Of a DNA stretch of 64,000 nt, positions 26,552 to 40,500 are shown in pieces; position 1 is the stretch's first letter, and each line of letters begins with the position of its first letter. The notes beneath the pieces are model-generated. The model had not been told where the DNA came from. It worked only from the letters and a program-made list of their open reading frames with translations, and did not search any database. Source of the DNA: Liolophura sinensis (taxonomy: Eukaryota > Mollusca > Polyplacophora > Chitonida > Chitonidae); NCBI RefSeq assembly GCF_032854445.1, contig NW_027018061.1, positions 33,930-97,929 on the forward strand, given 5' to 3'. The position numbers and the translations under genes were made by a program.

Positions 26552-26564
26552 TGTACTCTGTACA
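26552..26564. other. 13-bp dyad TGTACTCTGTACA (representative)
   Basis: Arms TGTAC and GTACA flank TCT. The dyad lies just before the conserved ATCGCGACTGG motif in nearly all monomers. Regional variants change only the centre: TGTACTATGTACA in the right half (for example near 39177 and 43020) and TGTACTGTGTACA at a few left copies. The arms are kept while the loop varies, which is what a bound dyad or a hairpin would predict, though the sample is not independent because copies are homogenised. Confidence 0.5.
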
Positions 26565-29500
26565 ATCGCGACTGGTCATTACTATATTCAACTTTTGACT
26601 ATAAGTTATGTGCCCTTCGGTAGCCCAGAAGACGTCAAATCTTTGGGCTAAGCCCATTTAACTCACCCAGCAATTGTCTTACTTCTAAGTGCAAGACAAT
26701 CTCAATGTCTTTATCTACGTGTAGAAAAACCACACCATTTGTACGTGAAAAACACAAGGTACTTGATACAGTCTGCTGTAAAAAGTACAACTGAACACTG
26801 ACCCACATTTATAAGGTGCCAGAAGATGCGGAATTGGGCCAGTCATCGGCAGCTGTTGAAAAATTGCAAATTTCCCTGCTTTCCATGGAGTAAGAGCCGT
26901 TGCTGGGCACGTGATTATGACATAAATGATCATTCAATTGTCGCTACAGGCAAAAGTATTGGTCGGAGAGCAACGCGGTTTGCACCATTCGATTTGTCGT
27001 CACAAAATACGTCGGATTAGCCTCTTACCAGCAGCACTGGAACAGTTTTTCCACTTTTGCATTTTTGCCTGGTCTTTTTGTTAATTGAAATCGGCTACAC
27101 TGTACTCTGTACAATCGCGACTGGTCATTACTATATTCAACTTTTGACTATAAGTTATGTGCCCTTCGGTAGCCCAGAAGACCTGAAATCTTTGGGTCAA
27201 GCCCATTTAACTCACCCAGCAATTGTCTTACTTCTAAGTCCAAGACAATCTCAATGTCTTTATCTACGTGTAGAAAAACAACACCATTTGTACGTGAAAA
27301 ACACAAGGTACTTGATACAGTCTGCTGTAAAAAGTACAACTGACCACAGACCCACATGAATAAGGTGCCAAAAGATCCGGAATTGAGCCAGGCATCGGCA
27401 GCTGTTGAAAAATTGCAAATTTCCCTGGTTTCCATGGAGTAAGAGCCGATGCTGGGCACGTGATTATGACATAAATGATCATTCAATTGTCGCTACAGCC
27501 AAACGTATTGGTCGGAGAGCAGCGCGGATTGCACCATTCGATTTCTCGTCACAAAATACGTCGGATTAGCCTCTTACCAGCAGCACTGGAACAGTTTTTC
27601 CACTTTTGCATTTTTGCCTGGTCTTTTTGTTAATTGAAATCGGCTACACTGTACTCTGTACAATCGCGACTGGTCATTACTATATTCAACTTTTGACTAT
27701 AAGTTATGTGCCCTTCGGTAGCCCAGAAGACCTGAAATCTTTGGGCCAAGCCCATTTAACTCACCCAGCAATTGTCTTACTTCTAAGTCCAAGACAATCT
27801 CAATGTCTTTATCTACGTGTAGAAAAACCACACCATTTGTACGTGAAAAACACAAGGTACTTGATACAGTCTGCTGTAAAAAGTACAACTGACCACAGAC
27901 CCACATGAATAAGGTGCCAAAAGATGCGGAATTGAGCCAGGCATCGGCAGCTGTTGAAAAATTGCAAATTTCCCTGGTTTCCATGGAGTAAGAGCCGTTG
28001 CCGGGCACGTGATTATGACATAAATGATCATTCAATTGTCGCTACAGCCAAACGTATTGGTCGGAGAGCAACGCGGATTGCACCATTCGATTTCTCGTCA
28101 CAAAATACGTCGGATTAGCCTCTTACCAGCAGCACTGGAACAGTTTTTCCACTTTTGCATTTTTGCCTGGTCTTTTTGTTAATTGAAATCGGCTACACTG
28201 TACTCTGTACAATCGCGACTGGTCATTACTATATTCAACTTTTGACTATAAGTTATGTGCCCTTCGGTAGCCCAGAAGACCTTAAATCTTTGAGCTAAGC
28301 CCATTTAACTCACCCAGCAATTGTCTTACTTCTAAGTGCAAGACAATCTCAATGTCTTTATCTACGTGTAGAAAAACCACACCATTTGTACTTGATAAAC
28401 ACAAGGTACTTGATACAGTCTGCTGTAAAAAGTACAACTGACCACAGACCCACATGAATAAGGTGCCAAAAGATGCGGAATTGAGACAGGCATCGGCAGC
28501 TGTTGAAAAATTGCCAATTTCCCTGGTTTCCATGGAGTAAGAGCCGTTGCTGGGCACGTGATTATGACATAAATGATCATTCAATTGTCACTACAGCCAA
28601 AAGTTTTGGTCGGAGAACAACGCGGTTTGCACCATTCGATTTCTCGTCACAAAATACGTCGGATTAGCCTCTTACCAGCAGCACTGGAACAGTTTTTTCA
28701 CTTTTGCATTTTTGCCTGGTCTTTTTGTTAATTGAAATCGGCTACACTGTACTCTGTACAATCGCGACTGGTCATTACTATATTCAACTTTTGACTATAA
28801 GTTATGTGCCTTTCGGTAGCCCAGAAGACCTGAAATCTTTGGGCTAAGCCCATTTAACTCAGCCAGCAATTGCCTTACTTCTAAGTGCAAGACAATCTCA
28901 ATGTCTTTATCTACGTGTAGAAAAACCACACCATTTGTACGTGAGAAACACAAGGTACTTGATACAGTCTGCTGTAAAAAGTACAACTGACCACAGACCC
29001 ACATGAATAAGATGCCAAAAGATGCGGAATTGAGCCAGGCATCGGCAGCTGTTGAAAAATTGCAAATTTCCCTGGTTTCCATGGAGTAAGAGCCGTTGCT
29101 GGGCACGTGATTATGACATAAATGATCATGCAATTGTCGCTACAGCCAAAAATATTGGTCGGAGAGCAACGTGGTTTGCACCATTGGATTTCTCGTCACA
29201 AAATACGTCGGATTAGCCTCTTACCAGCAGCACTGGAACAGTTTTTCCACTTTTGCATTTTTACCTGGTCTTTTTGTTAATTGAAATCGGCTACACTGTA
29301 CTCTGTACAATCGCGACTGGTCATTACTATATTCAACTTTTGACTATAAGTTATGTGCCCTTCGGTAGCCCAGAAGACGTCAAATCTTTGGGCTAAGCCC
29401 ATTTAACTCACCCAGCAATTGCCTTACTTCTAAGTGCAAGACAATCTCAATGTCTTTATCTACGTGTAGAAAAACCACACCATTTGTATGTGAAAAACAC

Positions 29501-30996
29501 AAGGTACTTGATACAGTCTGCTGTAAAAAGTACAACTGAACACTGACTCACTTCAGTAAGGTGCCAAAAGATGCGGAATTGAGCCAGGCATCGGCAGCTG
29601 TTGAAAAATTGCAAATTTCCCTGGTTTCCATGGAGTAAGAGCCGTTGCAGGGCGCGTAATTATGACATAAATGATCATTCAATTGTCACTACAGCCAAAA
29701 GTATTGGTCGGGGAGCAACGCGGATTGCACCATTCGATTTGTCGTCACAAAATACGTCGGATTAGCCTCTTACCAGCAGCACTGGAACAGTTTTTCCACT
29801 TTTGCATTTTTACCTGGTCTTTTTGTTAATTGAAATCGGCTACACTGCACTCTGTACAATCGCGACTGGTCATTACTATATTCAACTTTTGACTATAAGT
29901 TATGTGCCCTTCGGTAGCCCAGAAGACCTGAAATCTTTGGGCCAAGCCCATTTAACTCACCCAGCAATTGTCTTACTTCTAAGTCCAAGACAATCTCAAT
30001 GTCTTTATCTACGTGTAGAAAAACCACACCATTTGTACATAAAAAACACAAGGTACTTGATACAGTCTGCTGTAAAAAGTACAACTGACCACTGACCCAC
30101 TTCAGTAAGGTGCCAAAAGATGCGGAATTGAGCCAGGCATCGGCAGCTGTTGAAAAATTGCAAATTTCCCTGGTTTCCATGGAGTAAGAGCCGTTGCTGG
30201 GCACGTGATTATGACATAAATGATCATTCAATTGTCACTACAGCCAAAAGTATTAGTCGGAGAGCAACGCGGTTTGCACCATTGGAATTCTCGTCACAAA
30301 ATACGTCGGATTAGCCTCTTACCAGCAGCACTGGAACAGCTTTTCCACTTTTGCATTTTTACCTGGTGTTTTTGTTAATTGAAATCGGCTACACTGTACT
30401 CTGTACAATCGCGACTGGTCATTACTATATTCAACTTTTGACTATAAGTTATGTGCCCTTCGGTAGCCCAGAAGACCTGAAATCTTTGGGCTAAGCCCAT
30501 TTAACTCAGCCAGCAATTGCCTTACTTCTAAGTGCAAGACAATCTCAATGTCTTTATCTACGTGTAGAAAAACCACACCATTTGTACATGAAAAACACAA
30601 GGTACTTGATACAGTCTGCTGTAAAAAGTACAACTGAACACTGACTCACTTCAGTAAGGTGCCAAAAGATGCGGAATTGAGCCAGGCATCGGCAGCTGTT
30701 GAAATATTGCAAATTTCCCTGGTTTCCATGGAGTAAGAGCCGTTGCAGGGCACGTGATTATGACATAAATGATCATTCAATTGTCACTACAGCCAAAAGT
30801 ACTGGTCGGAGAGCAACGCGGATTGCACCATTCGATTTCTCGTCACAAAATACGTCGGATTAGCCTCTTACCAGCAGCACTGGAACAGTTTTCGCACTTT
30901 TGCATTTTTACCTGGTCTTTTTGTTAATTGAAATCGGCTACACTGTACTCTGTACAATCGCGACTGGTCATTACTATATTCAACTTTTGACTATAA

Positions 30997-33900
30997 GTTA
31001 TGTGCCCTTCGGTAGCCCAGAAGACGTCAAATCTTTGGGCCAAGCCCATTTAACTCACCCAGCAATTGTCTTACTTCTAAGTCCAAGACAATCTCAATGT
31101 CTTTATCTACGTGTAGAAAAACCACACCATTTGTACGTGAAAAAAAAAAGGTACTTGATACAGTCTGCTGTAAAAAGTACAACTGACCACTGACCCACTC
31201 AGTAAGGTGCCAAAAGATGCGGAATTGAGCCAGGCATCGGCAGCTGTTGAAAAATTGCAATATCCCTGGTTTCCATGAGTAAGAGCCGTTGCTGGGCACG
31301 TGATTATGACATAAATGATCATTCAATTGTCACTACAGCCAAAAGTATTGGTCGGAGAGCAACGCGGTTTGCCACCATTCGATTTCTCGTCACAAAATAC
31401 GTCGGATTAGCCTCTTACCAGCAGCACTGGAACAGTTTTTTCACTTTTGCATTTTTGCCTGGTCTTTTTGTTAATTGAAATCGGCTACACTGTACTCTGT
31501 ACAATCGCGACTGGTCATTACTATATTCAACTTTTGACTATAAGTTATGTGCCCTTCGGTAGCCCAGAAGACCTGAAATCTTTGGGCTAAGCCCATTTAA
31601 CTCAGCCAGCAATTGCCTTACTTCTAAGTGCAAGACAATCTCTATGTCTTTATCTACGTGTAGAAAAAACCACACCATTTGTACGTGAGAAACACAAGGT
31701 ACTTGATACAGTCTGCTGTAAAAAGTACAACTGAACACTGACCCACTTCAGTAAGGTGCCAAAAGATGCGGAATTGAGCCAGGCATCGGCAGCTGTTGAA
31801 AAATTGCAAATTTCCCTGGTTTCCATGGAGTAAGAGCCGTTGCTGGGCACGTGATTATGACATAAATGATCATTCAATTGTCACTACAGCCAAAAGTATT
31901 GGTCGGAGAGCAACGCGGATTGCACCATTCGATTTCTCGTCACAAAATACGTCGGATTAGCCTCTTACCAGCAGCACTGGAACAGTTTTTCCACTTTTGC
32001 ATTTTTGCCTGGTCTTTTTGTTAATTGAAATCGGCTACACTGTACTCTGTACAATCGCGACTGGTCATTACTATATTCAACTTTTGACTATAAGTTATGT
32101 GCCCTTCGGTAGCCCAGAAGACCTGAAATCTTTGGGCTAAGCCCATTTAACTCACCCAGCAATTGTCTTACTTCTAAGTCCAAGACAATCTCAATGTCTT
32201 TATCTACGTGTAGAAAAACAACACCATTTGTACGTGAAAAACACAAGGTACTTGATACAGTCTGCTGTAAAAAGTACAACTGACCACAGGCCCACATGAA
32301 TAAGGTGCCAAAAGATCCGGAATTGAGCCAGGCATCGGCAGCTGTTGAAAAATTGCAAATTTCCCTGGTTTCCATGGAGTAAGAGCCGTTGCTGGGCACG
32401 TGATTATGACATAAATGATCATTCAATTGTCGCTACAGCCAAACGTATTGGTCGGAGAGCAACGCGGATTGCACCATTCGATTTCTCGTCACAAAATACG
32501 TCGGATTAGCCTCTTACCAGCAGCACTGGAACAGTTTTTCCACTTTTGCATTTTTGCCTGGTCTTTTTGTTAATTGAAATCGGCTACACTGTACTCTGTA
32601 CAATCGCGACTGGTCATTACTATATTCAACTTTTGACTATAAGTTATGTGCCCTTCGGTAGCCCAGAAAACCTTAAATCTTTGGGCTAAGCCCATTTAAC
32701 TCACCCAGCAATTGTCTTACTTCTAAGTGCAAGACAATCTCAATGTCTTTATCTACGTGTAGAAAAACCACACCATTTGTACTTGATAAACACAAGGTAC
32801 TTGATACAGTCTGCTGTAAAAAGTACAACTGACCACAGACCCACATGAATAAGGTGCCAAAAGATGCGGAATTGAGACAGGCATCGGCAGCTGTTGAAAA
32901 ATTGCCAATTTCCCTGGTTTCCATGGAGTAAGAGCCGTTGCTGGGCACGTGATTATGACATAAATGATCATTCAATTGTCGCTACAGCCAAACGTATTGG
33001 TCGGAGAGCAACGCGGATTGCACCATTCGATTTCTCGTCACAAAATACGTCGGATTAGCCTCTTACCAGCAGCACTGGAACAGTTTTTCCACTTTTGCAT
33101 TTTTGCCTGGTCTTTTTGTTAATTGAAATCGGCTACACTGTACTCTGTACAATCGCGACTGGTCATTACTATATTCAACTTTTGACTATAAGTTATGTGC
33201 CCTTCGGTAGCCCAGAAGACCTTAAATCTTTGGGCTAAGCCCATTTAACTCACCCAGCAATTGTCTTACTTCTAAGTGCAAGACAATCTCAATGTCTTTA
33301 TCTACGTGTAGAAAAACCACACCATTTGTACTTGATAAACACAAGGTACTTGATACAGTCTGCTGTAAAAAGTACAACTGACCACAGACCCACATGAATA
33401 AGGTGCCAAAAGATGCGGAATTGAGACAGGCATCGGCAGCTGTTGAAAAATTGCCAATTTCCCTGGTTTCCATGGAGTAAGAGCCGTTGCTGGGCACGTG
33501 ATTATGACATAAATGATCATTCAATTGTCGCTACAGCCAAAAGTATTGGTCGGAGAGCAACGCGGTTTGCACCATTCGATTTCTCGTCACAAAATACGTC
33601 GGATTAGCCTCTTACCAGCAGCACTGGAACAGTTTTCGCACTTTTGCATTTTTGCCTGGTCTTTTTGTTAATTGAAATCGGCTACACTGTACTCTGTACA
33701 ATCGCGACTGGTCATTACTATATTCAACTTTTGACTATAAGTTATGTGCCCTTCGGTAGCCCAGAAGACGTCAAATCTTTGGGCTAAGCCCATTTAACTC
33801 ACCCAGCAATTGTCTTACTTCTAAGTGCAAGACAATCTCAATGTCTTTATCTACGTGTAGAAAAACCACACCATTTGTACTTGATAAACACAAGGTACTT

Positions 33901-36900
33901 GACACAGTCTGCTGTAAAAAGTACAACTGACCACAGACCCACATGAATAAGGTGCCAAAAGATGCGGAATTGAGCCAGGCATCGGCAGCTGTTGAAAAAT
34001 TGCAAATTTCCCTGGTTTCCATGGAGTAAGAGCCGTTGCTGGGCACGTGATTATGACATAAATGATCATTCAATTGTCACTACAGCCAAAAGTATTGGTC
34101 GGAGAGCAACGCGGTTTGCACCATTCGATTTCTCGTCACAAAATACGTCGGATTAGCCTCTTACCAGCAGCACTGGAACAGTTTTCGCACTTTTGCATTT
34201 TTGCCTGGTCTTTTTGTTAATTGAAATCGGCTACACTGTACTCTGTACAATCGCGACTGGTCATTACTATATTCAACTTTTGACTATAAGTTATGTGCCC
34301 TTCGGTAGCCCAGAAGACGTCAAATCTTTGGGCTAAGCCCATTTAACTCACCCAGCAATTGTCTTACTTCTAAGTGCAAGACAATCTCAATGTCTTTATC
34401 TACGTGTAGAAAAACCACACCATTTCTACGTGAAAAACACAAGGTACTTGATACAGTCTGCTGTAAAAAGTACAACTGAACACTGACCCACATTTATAAG
34501 GTGCCAGAAGATGCGGAATTGGGCCAGTCATCGGCAGCTGTTGAAAAATTGCAAATTTCCCTGCTTTCCATGGAGTAAGAGCCGTTGCTGGGCACGTGAT
34601 TATGACATAAATGATCATTCAATTGTCGCTACAGGCAAAAGTATTGGTCGGAGAGCAACGCGGTTTGCACCATTCGATTTGTCGTCACAAAATACGTCGG
34701 ATTAGCCTCTTACCAGCAGCACTGGAACAGTTTTTTCACTTTTGCATTTTTGCCTGGTCTTTTTGTTAATTGAAATCGGCTACACTGTACTCTGTACAAT
34801 CGCGACTGGTCATTACTATATTCAACTTTTGACTATAAGTTATGTGCCCTTCGGTAGCCCAGAAGACCTGAAATCTTTGGGCTAAGCCCATTTAACTCAC
34901 CCAGTAATTGCCTTACTTCTAAGTGCAAGACAATCTCAATGTCTTTATCTACGTGTAGAAAAACCACACCATTTGTACATGAAAAACACAAGGTACTTGA
35001 TACAGTCTGCTGTAAAAAGTACAACTGAACACTGACTCACTTCAGTAAGGTGCCAAAAGATGTGGAATTGAGCCAGGCATCGGCAGCTGTTGAAATATTG
35101 CAAATTTCCCTGGTTTCCATGGAGTAAGAGCCGTTGCAGGGCACGTGATTATGACATAAATGATTATTCAATTGTCACTACAGCCAAAAGTATTGGTCGG
35201 AGAGCAACGCGGATTGCACCATTCGATTTCTCGTCACAAAATACGTCGGATTAGCCTCTTACCAGCAGCACTGGAACAGTTTTTCCACTTTTGCATTTTT
35301 GCCTGGTCTTTTTGTTAATTGAAATCGGCTACACTGTACTCTGTACAATCGCGACTGGTCATTACTATATTCAACTTTTGACTATAAGTTATGTGCCCTT
35401 CGGTAGCCCAGAAGACCTGAAATCTTTGGGTCAAGCCCATTTAACTCACCCAGCAATTGTCTTACTTCTAAGTCCAAGACAATCTCAATGTCTTTATCTA
35501 CGTGTAGAAAAACAACACCATTTGTACGTGAAAAACACAAGGTACTTGATACAGTCTGCTGTAAAAAGTACAACTGACCACAGACCCACATGAATAAGGT
35601 GCCAAAAGATCCGGAATTGAGCCAGGCATCGGCAGCTGTTGAAAAATTGCAAATTTCCCTGCTTTCCATGGAGTAAGAGCCGTTGCAGGGCACGTGATTA
35701 TGACATAAATGATCATTCAATTGTCGCTACAGCCAAACGTATTGGTCGGAGAGCAACGCGGATTGCACCATTCGATTTCTCGTCACAAAATACGTCGGAT
35801 TAGCCTCTTACCAGCAGCACTGGAACAGTTTTTCCACTTTTGCATTTTTGCCTGGTCTTTTTGTTAATTGAAATCGGCTACACTGTACTCTGTACAATCG
35901 CGACTGGTCATTACTATATTCAATTTTTGACTATAAGTTATGTGCCCTTCGGTAGCCCAGAAGACCTTAAATCTTTGGGCTAAGCCCATTTAACTCACCC
36001 AGCAATTGTCTTACTTCTAAGTGCAAGACAATCTCAATGTCTTTATCTACGTGTAGAAAAACCACACCATTTGTACTTGATAAACACAAGGTACTTGATA
36101 CAGTCTGCTGTAAAAAGTACAACTGACCACAGACCCACATGAATAAGGTGCCAAAAGATGCGGAATTGAGACAGGCATCGGCAGCTGTTGAAAAATTGCC
36201 AATTTCCCTGGTTTCCATGGAGTAAGAGCCGTTGCTGGGCACGTGATTATGACATAAATGATCATTCAATTGTCACTACAGCCAAAAGTATTGGTCGGAG
36301 AGCAACGCGGTTTGCACCATTCGATTTCTCGTCACAAAATACGTCGGATTAGCCTCTTACCAGCAGCACTGGAACAGTTTTCGCACTTTTGCATTTTTGC
36401 CTGGTCTTTTTGTTAATTGAAATCGGCTACACTGTACTCTGTACAATCGCGACTGGTCATTACTATATTCAACTTTTGACTATAAGTTATGTGCCCTTCG
36501 GTAGCCCAGAAGACGTCAAATCTTTGGGCTAAGCCCATTTAACTCACCCAGCAATTGTCTTACTTCTAAGTCCAAGACAATCTCAATGTCTTTATCTACG
36601 TGTAGAAAAACCACACCATTTCTACGTGAAAAACACAAGGTACTTGATACAGTCTGCTGTAAAAAGTACAACTGAACACTGACCCACATTTATAAGGTGC
36701 CAGAAGATGCGGAATTGGGCCAGTCATCGGCAGCTGTTGAAAAATTGCAAATTTCCCTGGTTTCCATGGAGTAAGAGCCGTTGCTGGGCACGTGATTATG
36801 ACATAAATGATCATTCAATTGTCGCTACAGGCAAAAGTATTGGTCAGAGAGCAACGCGGTTTGCACCATTCGATTTGTCGTCACAAAATACGTCGGATTA

Positions 36901-37583
36901 GCCTCTTACCAGCAGCACTGGAACAGTTTTTTCACTTTTGCATTTTTGCCTGGTCTTTTTGTTAATTGAAATCGGCTACACTGTACTCTGTACAATCGCG
37001 ACTGGTCATTACTATATTCAACTTTTGACTATAAGTTATGTGCCCTTCGGTAGCCCAGAAGACCTGAAATCTTTGGGCTAAGCCCATTTAACTAAGCCAG
37101 CAATTGCCTTACTTCTAAGTGCAAGACAATCTCAATGTCTTTATCTACGTGTAGAAAAACCACACCATTTGTACGAGAGAAACACAAGGTACTTGATACA
37201 GTCTGCTGTAAAAAGTACAACTGAACACTGACCCACTTCAGTAAGGTGCCAAAAGATGCGGAATTGAGCCAGGCATCGGCAGCTGTTGAAAAATTGCAAA
37301 TTTCCCTGGTTTCCATGGAGTAAGAGCCGTTGCTGTGCACGTGATTATGACATAAATGGTCATTCAATTGTCACTACAGCCAAAAGTATCGGTCGGAGAG
37401 CAACGCGGTTTGCACCATTGGAATTCTCGTCACAAAATACGTCGGATTAGCCTCTTACCAGCAGCACTGGAACAGCTTTTCCACTTTTGCATTTTTGCCT
37501 GGTCTTTTTGTTAATTGAAATCGGCTACACTGTACTCTGTACAATCGCGACTGGTCATTACTATATTCAACTTTTGACTATAA
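30997..37583 (+). repeat. Array segment 7: twelve monomers
   Basis: Monomers start at 30997, 31544, 32094, 32643, 33192, 33741, 34290, 34839, 35388, 35937, 36486 and 37035. The neighbours at 32643 and 33192 are almost identical (shared GACCTTAAATC or ACCTTAAATC, TGTACTTGATAAAC, GAGACAGGCATCGG, TTGCCAATTTCCC), and this type recurs at 28252 and 35937. Units near 34.0-34.9 kb return at 36.2-37.1 kb, four monomers (2,196 bp) away, with shared CATTTCTACGTG and CAGTCATCGGCAG. The copy at 30997 is indel-rich (547 bp) and contains an A10 run near 31140. Confidence 0.94.
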
Positions 37584-40500
37584 GTTATGTGCCCTTCGGT
37601 AGCCCAGAAGACGTCAAATCTTTCGGCTAAGCCCATTTAACTCACCCAGCAATTGTCTTACTTCTTAGTCCAAGACAATCTCAATGTCTTTATCTACGTG
37701 TAGAAAAACCACACCATTTGTACGTGATAAACACAAGGTACTTGATACAGTCTGCTGTAAAAAGTACAACTGAACACTGACCCACTTCAGTAAGGTGCCA
37801 AAAGATGCGGAATTGAGCCAGGCATCGGCAGCTGTTGAAAAATTGCAAATTTCCCTAGTTTCCATGGAGTAAGAGCCGTTGCTGGGCACGTGATTATGAC
37901 ATAAATAATCATGCAATTGTCGCTACAGCCAAAAGTATTGGTCGGAGAGCAACGTGGTTTGCACCATTCGATTTCTCGTCACAAAATACGTCGGATTAGC
38001 CTCTTACCAGCAGCACTGGAACAGTTTTTCCACTTTTGCATTTTTGCCTTGTCTTTTTGTTAATTGAAATCGGCTACACTGTACTCTGTACAATCGCGAC
38101 TGGTCATTACTATATTCAACTTTTGACTATAAGTTATGTGCCCTTCGGTAGCCCAGAAGACGTCAAATCTTTGGGCTAAGCCCATTTAACTCACCCAGCA
38201 ATTGTCTTACTTCTTAGTCCAAGACAATCTCAATGTCTTTATCTACGTGTAGAAAAACCAGACCATTTGTACGTGATAAACACAAGGTACTTGATACAGT
38301 CTGCTGTAAAAAGTACAACTGAACACTGACCCACTTCAGTAAGGTGCCAAAAGATGCGGAATTGAGCCAGGCATCGGCAGCTGTTGAAAAATTGCAAATT
38401 TCCCTGGTTTCCATGGAGTAAGAGCCGTTGCTGGGCACGTGATTATGACATAAATAATCATGCAATTGTCGCTACAGCCAAAAGTATTGGTCGGAGAGCA
38501 ACGTGGTTTGCACCATTCGATTTCTCGTCACAAAATGCGTCGGATTAGCCTCTTACCAGCAGCACTGGAACAGTTTTTCCACTTTTGCATTTTTACCTGG
38601 TCTTTTTGTTAATTGAAATCGGCTACACTGTACTCTGTACAATCGCGACTGGTCATTACTATATTCAACTTTTGACTATAAGTTATGTGCACTTCTGTAG
38701 CCCAGAAGACCTGAAATCTTTGGGCCAAGCCCATTTCACTCACCCAGCAATTGTCTTACTTCTAAGTCCAAGACAATCTCAATGTCTTTGTCTACGTGTA
38801 GAAAAACCAGACCATTTGTACAGAAAAAACACAAGGTACTTGATACAGTCTGCTGTAAAAAGTACAACTTAACACTGACCCACATTTATAAGGTGCCAAA
38901 AGATGCGGAATTGGGCCAAGCATCGGCAGCTGTTAAAAAATTGGAAATATCCCTAATTTCCATGGAGTAAGAGCCGTTGCTGGGCACGTGATTATGACAT
39001 AAATGATCATTCAATTGTCACTACAGCCAAAAGTATTGGTCGGAGAGCAACGCGGTTTGCACCATTCGATTTCTCGTCACAAAATACGTCGGATTAACCT
39101 CTTACCAGCAGCACTGGAACAGTTTTTCCACTTTTGCATTTTTACCTGGTCTTTTTGTTAATTGAAATCGGCTACACTGTACTATGTACAATCGCGACTG
39201 GTCATTACTATATTCAACTTTTGAGTATCAGTTATGTGCCCTTCTGTAGCCCAGAAGACGTCAAATCTTTCGGCTAAGCCCATTTAACTCACCCAGCAAT
39301 TGTCTTACTTCTAAGTCCAAGACAATCTCAATGTCTTTATCTACGTGTAGAAAAACCACATCATTTGTACATGAAAAACACAAGGTACTTGATACAGTCT
39401 GCTGTAAAAAGTACAACTTAACACTGACCCACTTCAGCATGGTGCCAAAAGATGTGGAATTGAGCCAGGCATCGGCAGCTGTTGAAAAATTGCAAATATC
39501 CCTGGTTTCCATGGAGTAAGAGCCGTTGCTGGGCACGTGATTATGACATAAATGATCATTCAAATGTCACTACAGCCAAAAGTATTGGTCGGACAGCAAC
39601 GCGGATTGCACCATTCGATTTCTCGTCACAAAATACGTCGGATTAGCCTCTTACCAGCAGCACTGGAACAGTTTTTCCACTTTTGCATTTTTGCCTGGTC
39701 TTTTTGTTAATTGAAATCGGCTACACTGTACTCTGTACAATCGCGACTGGTCATTACTATATTCAACTTTTGACTATAAGTTATGTGCCCTTCGGTAGCC
39801 CAGAAGACCTGAAATCTTTTGGGCTCAGCCCATTTAACTCACCCAGCAATTGTCTTACTTCTAAGTGCAAGACAATCTCAATGTCTTTATCTACGTGTAG
39901 AAAAACCAGACCATTTGTACATAAAAAACACAAGGTACTTGATACAGTCTGCTGTAAAAAGTACAACTGACCACAGACCCACATGAATAAGGTGCCAAAA
40001 GATGCGAAATTGAGAATGGTATCGGCAGCTGTTAAAAAATGGCAAATTTCCCTGGTTTCCATGGAGTAAGAGCCGTTGCTGGGCACGTGATTATGACATA
40101 AATGATCATTCAAATGTCACTACAGCCAAAAGTATTGGTCGGACAGCAACGCGGATTGCACCATTCGATTTCTCGTCACAAAATACGTCGGATTAGCCTC
40201 TTACCAGCAGCACTGTAACAGTTTTTCCACTTTTGCATTTTTGCCTGGTCTTTTTGTTAATTGAAATAGGCTACACTGTACTATGTACAATCGCGACTGG
40301 TTATTACTATATTCAACTTTTGACTATAAGTTATGTGCCCTTCGGTAGCCCAGAAGACCTGAAATCTTTGGCCTCAGCCCATTTAACTCACCCAGCAATT
40401 GCCTTACTTCTAAGTGCAAGACAATCTCAATGTCTTTATCTACGTGTAGAAAAACCACACCATTTGTACGTGAAAAGCACAAGGTACTTGATACAGTCTG

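Larger units (their letters stand above)
26056..26604 (+). repeat. Representative 549-bp monomer with its internal motifs
   Basis: This unit is a typical full-length copy. In order it contains a dyad TGGGCTAAGCCCA (26095-26107), a near-palindrome TCTACGTGTAGA (26165-26176), an E-box-like CACGTG (26359-26364), a perfect 10-bp palindrome AATGATCATT (26376-26385), a run of four T-tracts (26497-26530) and a dyad TGTACTCTGTACA (26552-26564). I saw no internal shorter tandem repeat. The length equals 3 x 183 bp, so any open frame stays in phase from copy to copy, and the length is close to three nucleosome repeats. Confidence 0.95.
24409..30996 (+). repeat. Array segment 6: twelve monomers
   Basis: Monomers start at 24409, 24958, 25507, 26056, 26605, 27154, 27703, 28252, 28801, 29350, 29899 and 30448, all 549 bp. 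This is the most regular stretch of the left half. A block at about 23.6-25.4 kb is repeated at about 28.55-30.35 kb, exactly 4,941 bp (9 x 549) away. Shared rare variants include GGGCGCGT, TTGTATGTGAAAAAC, TATTAGTCGGAGAGC, TTGGAATTCTCG and AACAGCTTTTCC. No other sequence is present. Confidence 0.95.

Noticed and set aside
31139-31150. Poly(A) tail of a retroposed element
   Set aside because: The A10 run replaces GAAAAACACAAGG by base changes within a normal monomer, and no retroelement sequence precedes it.
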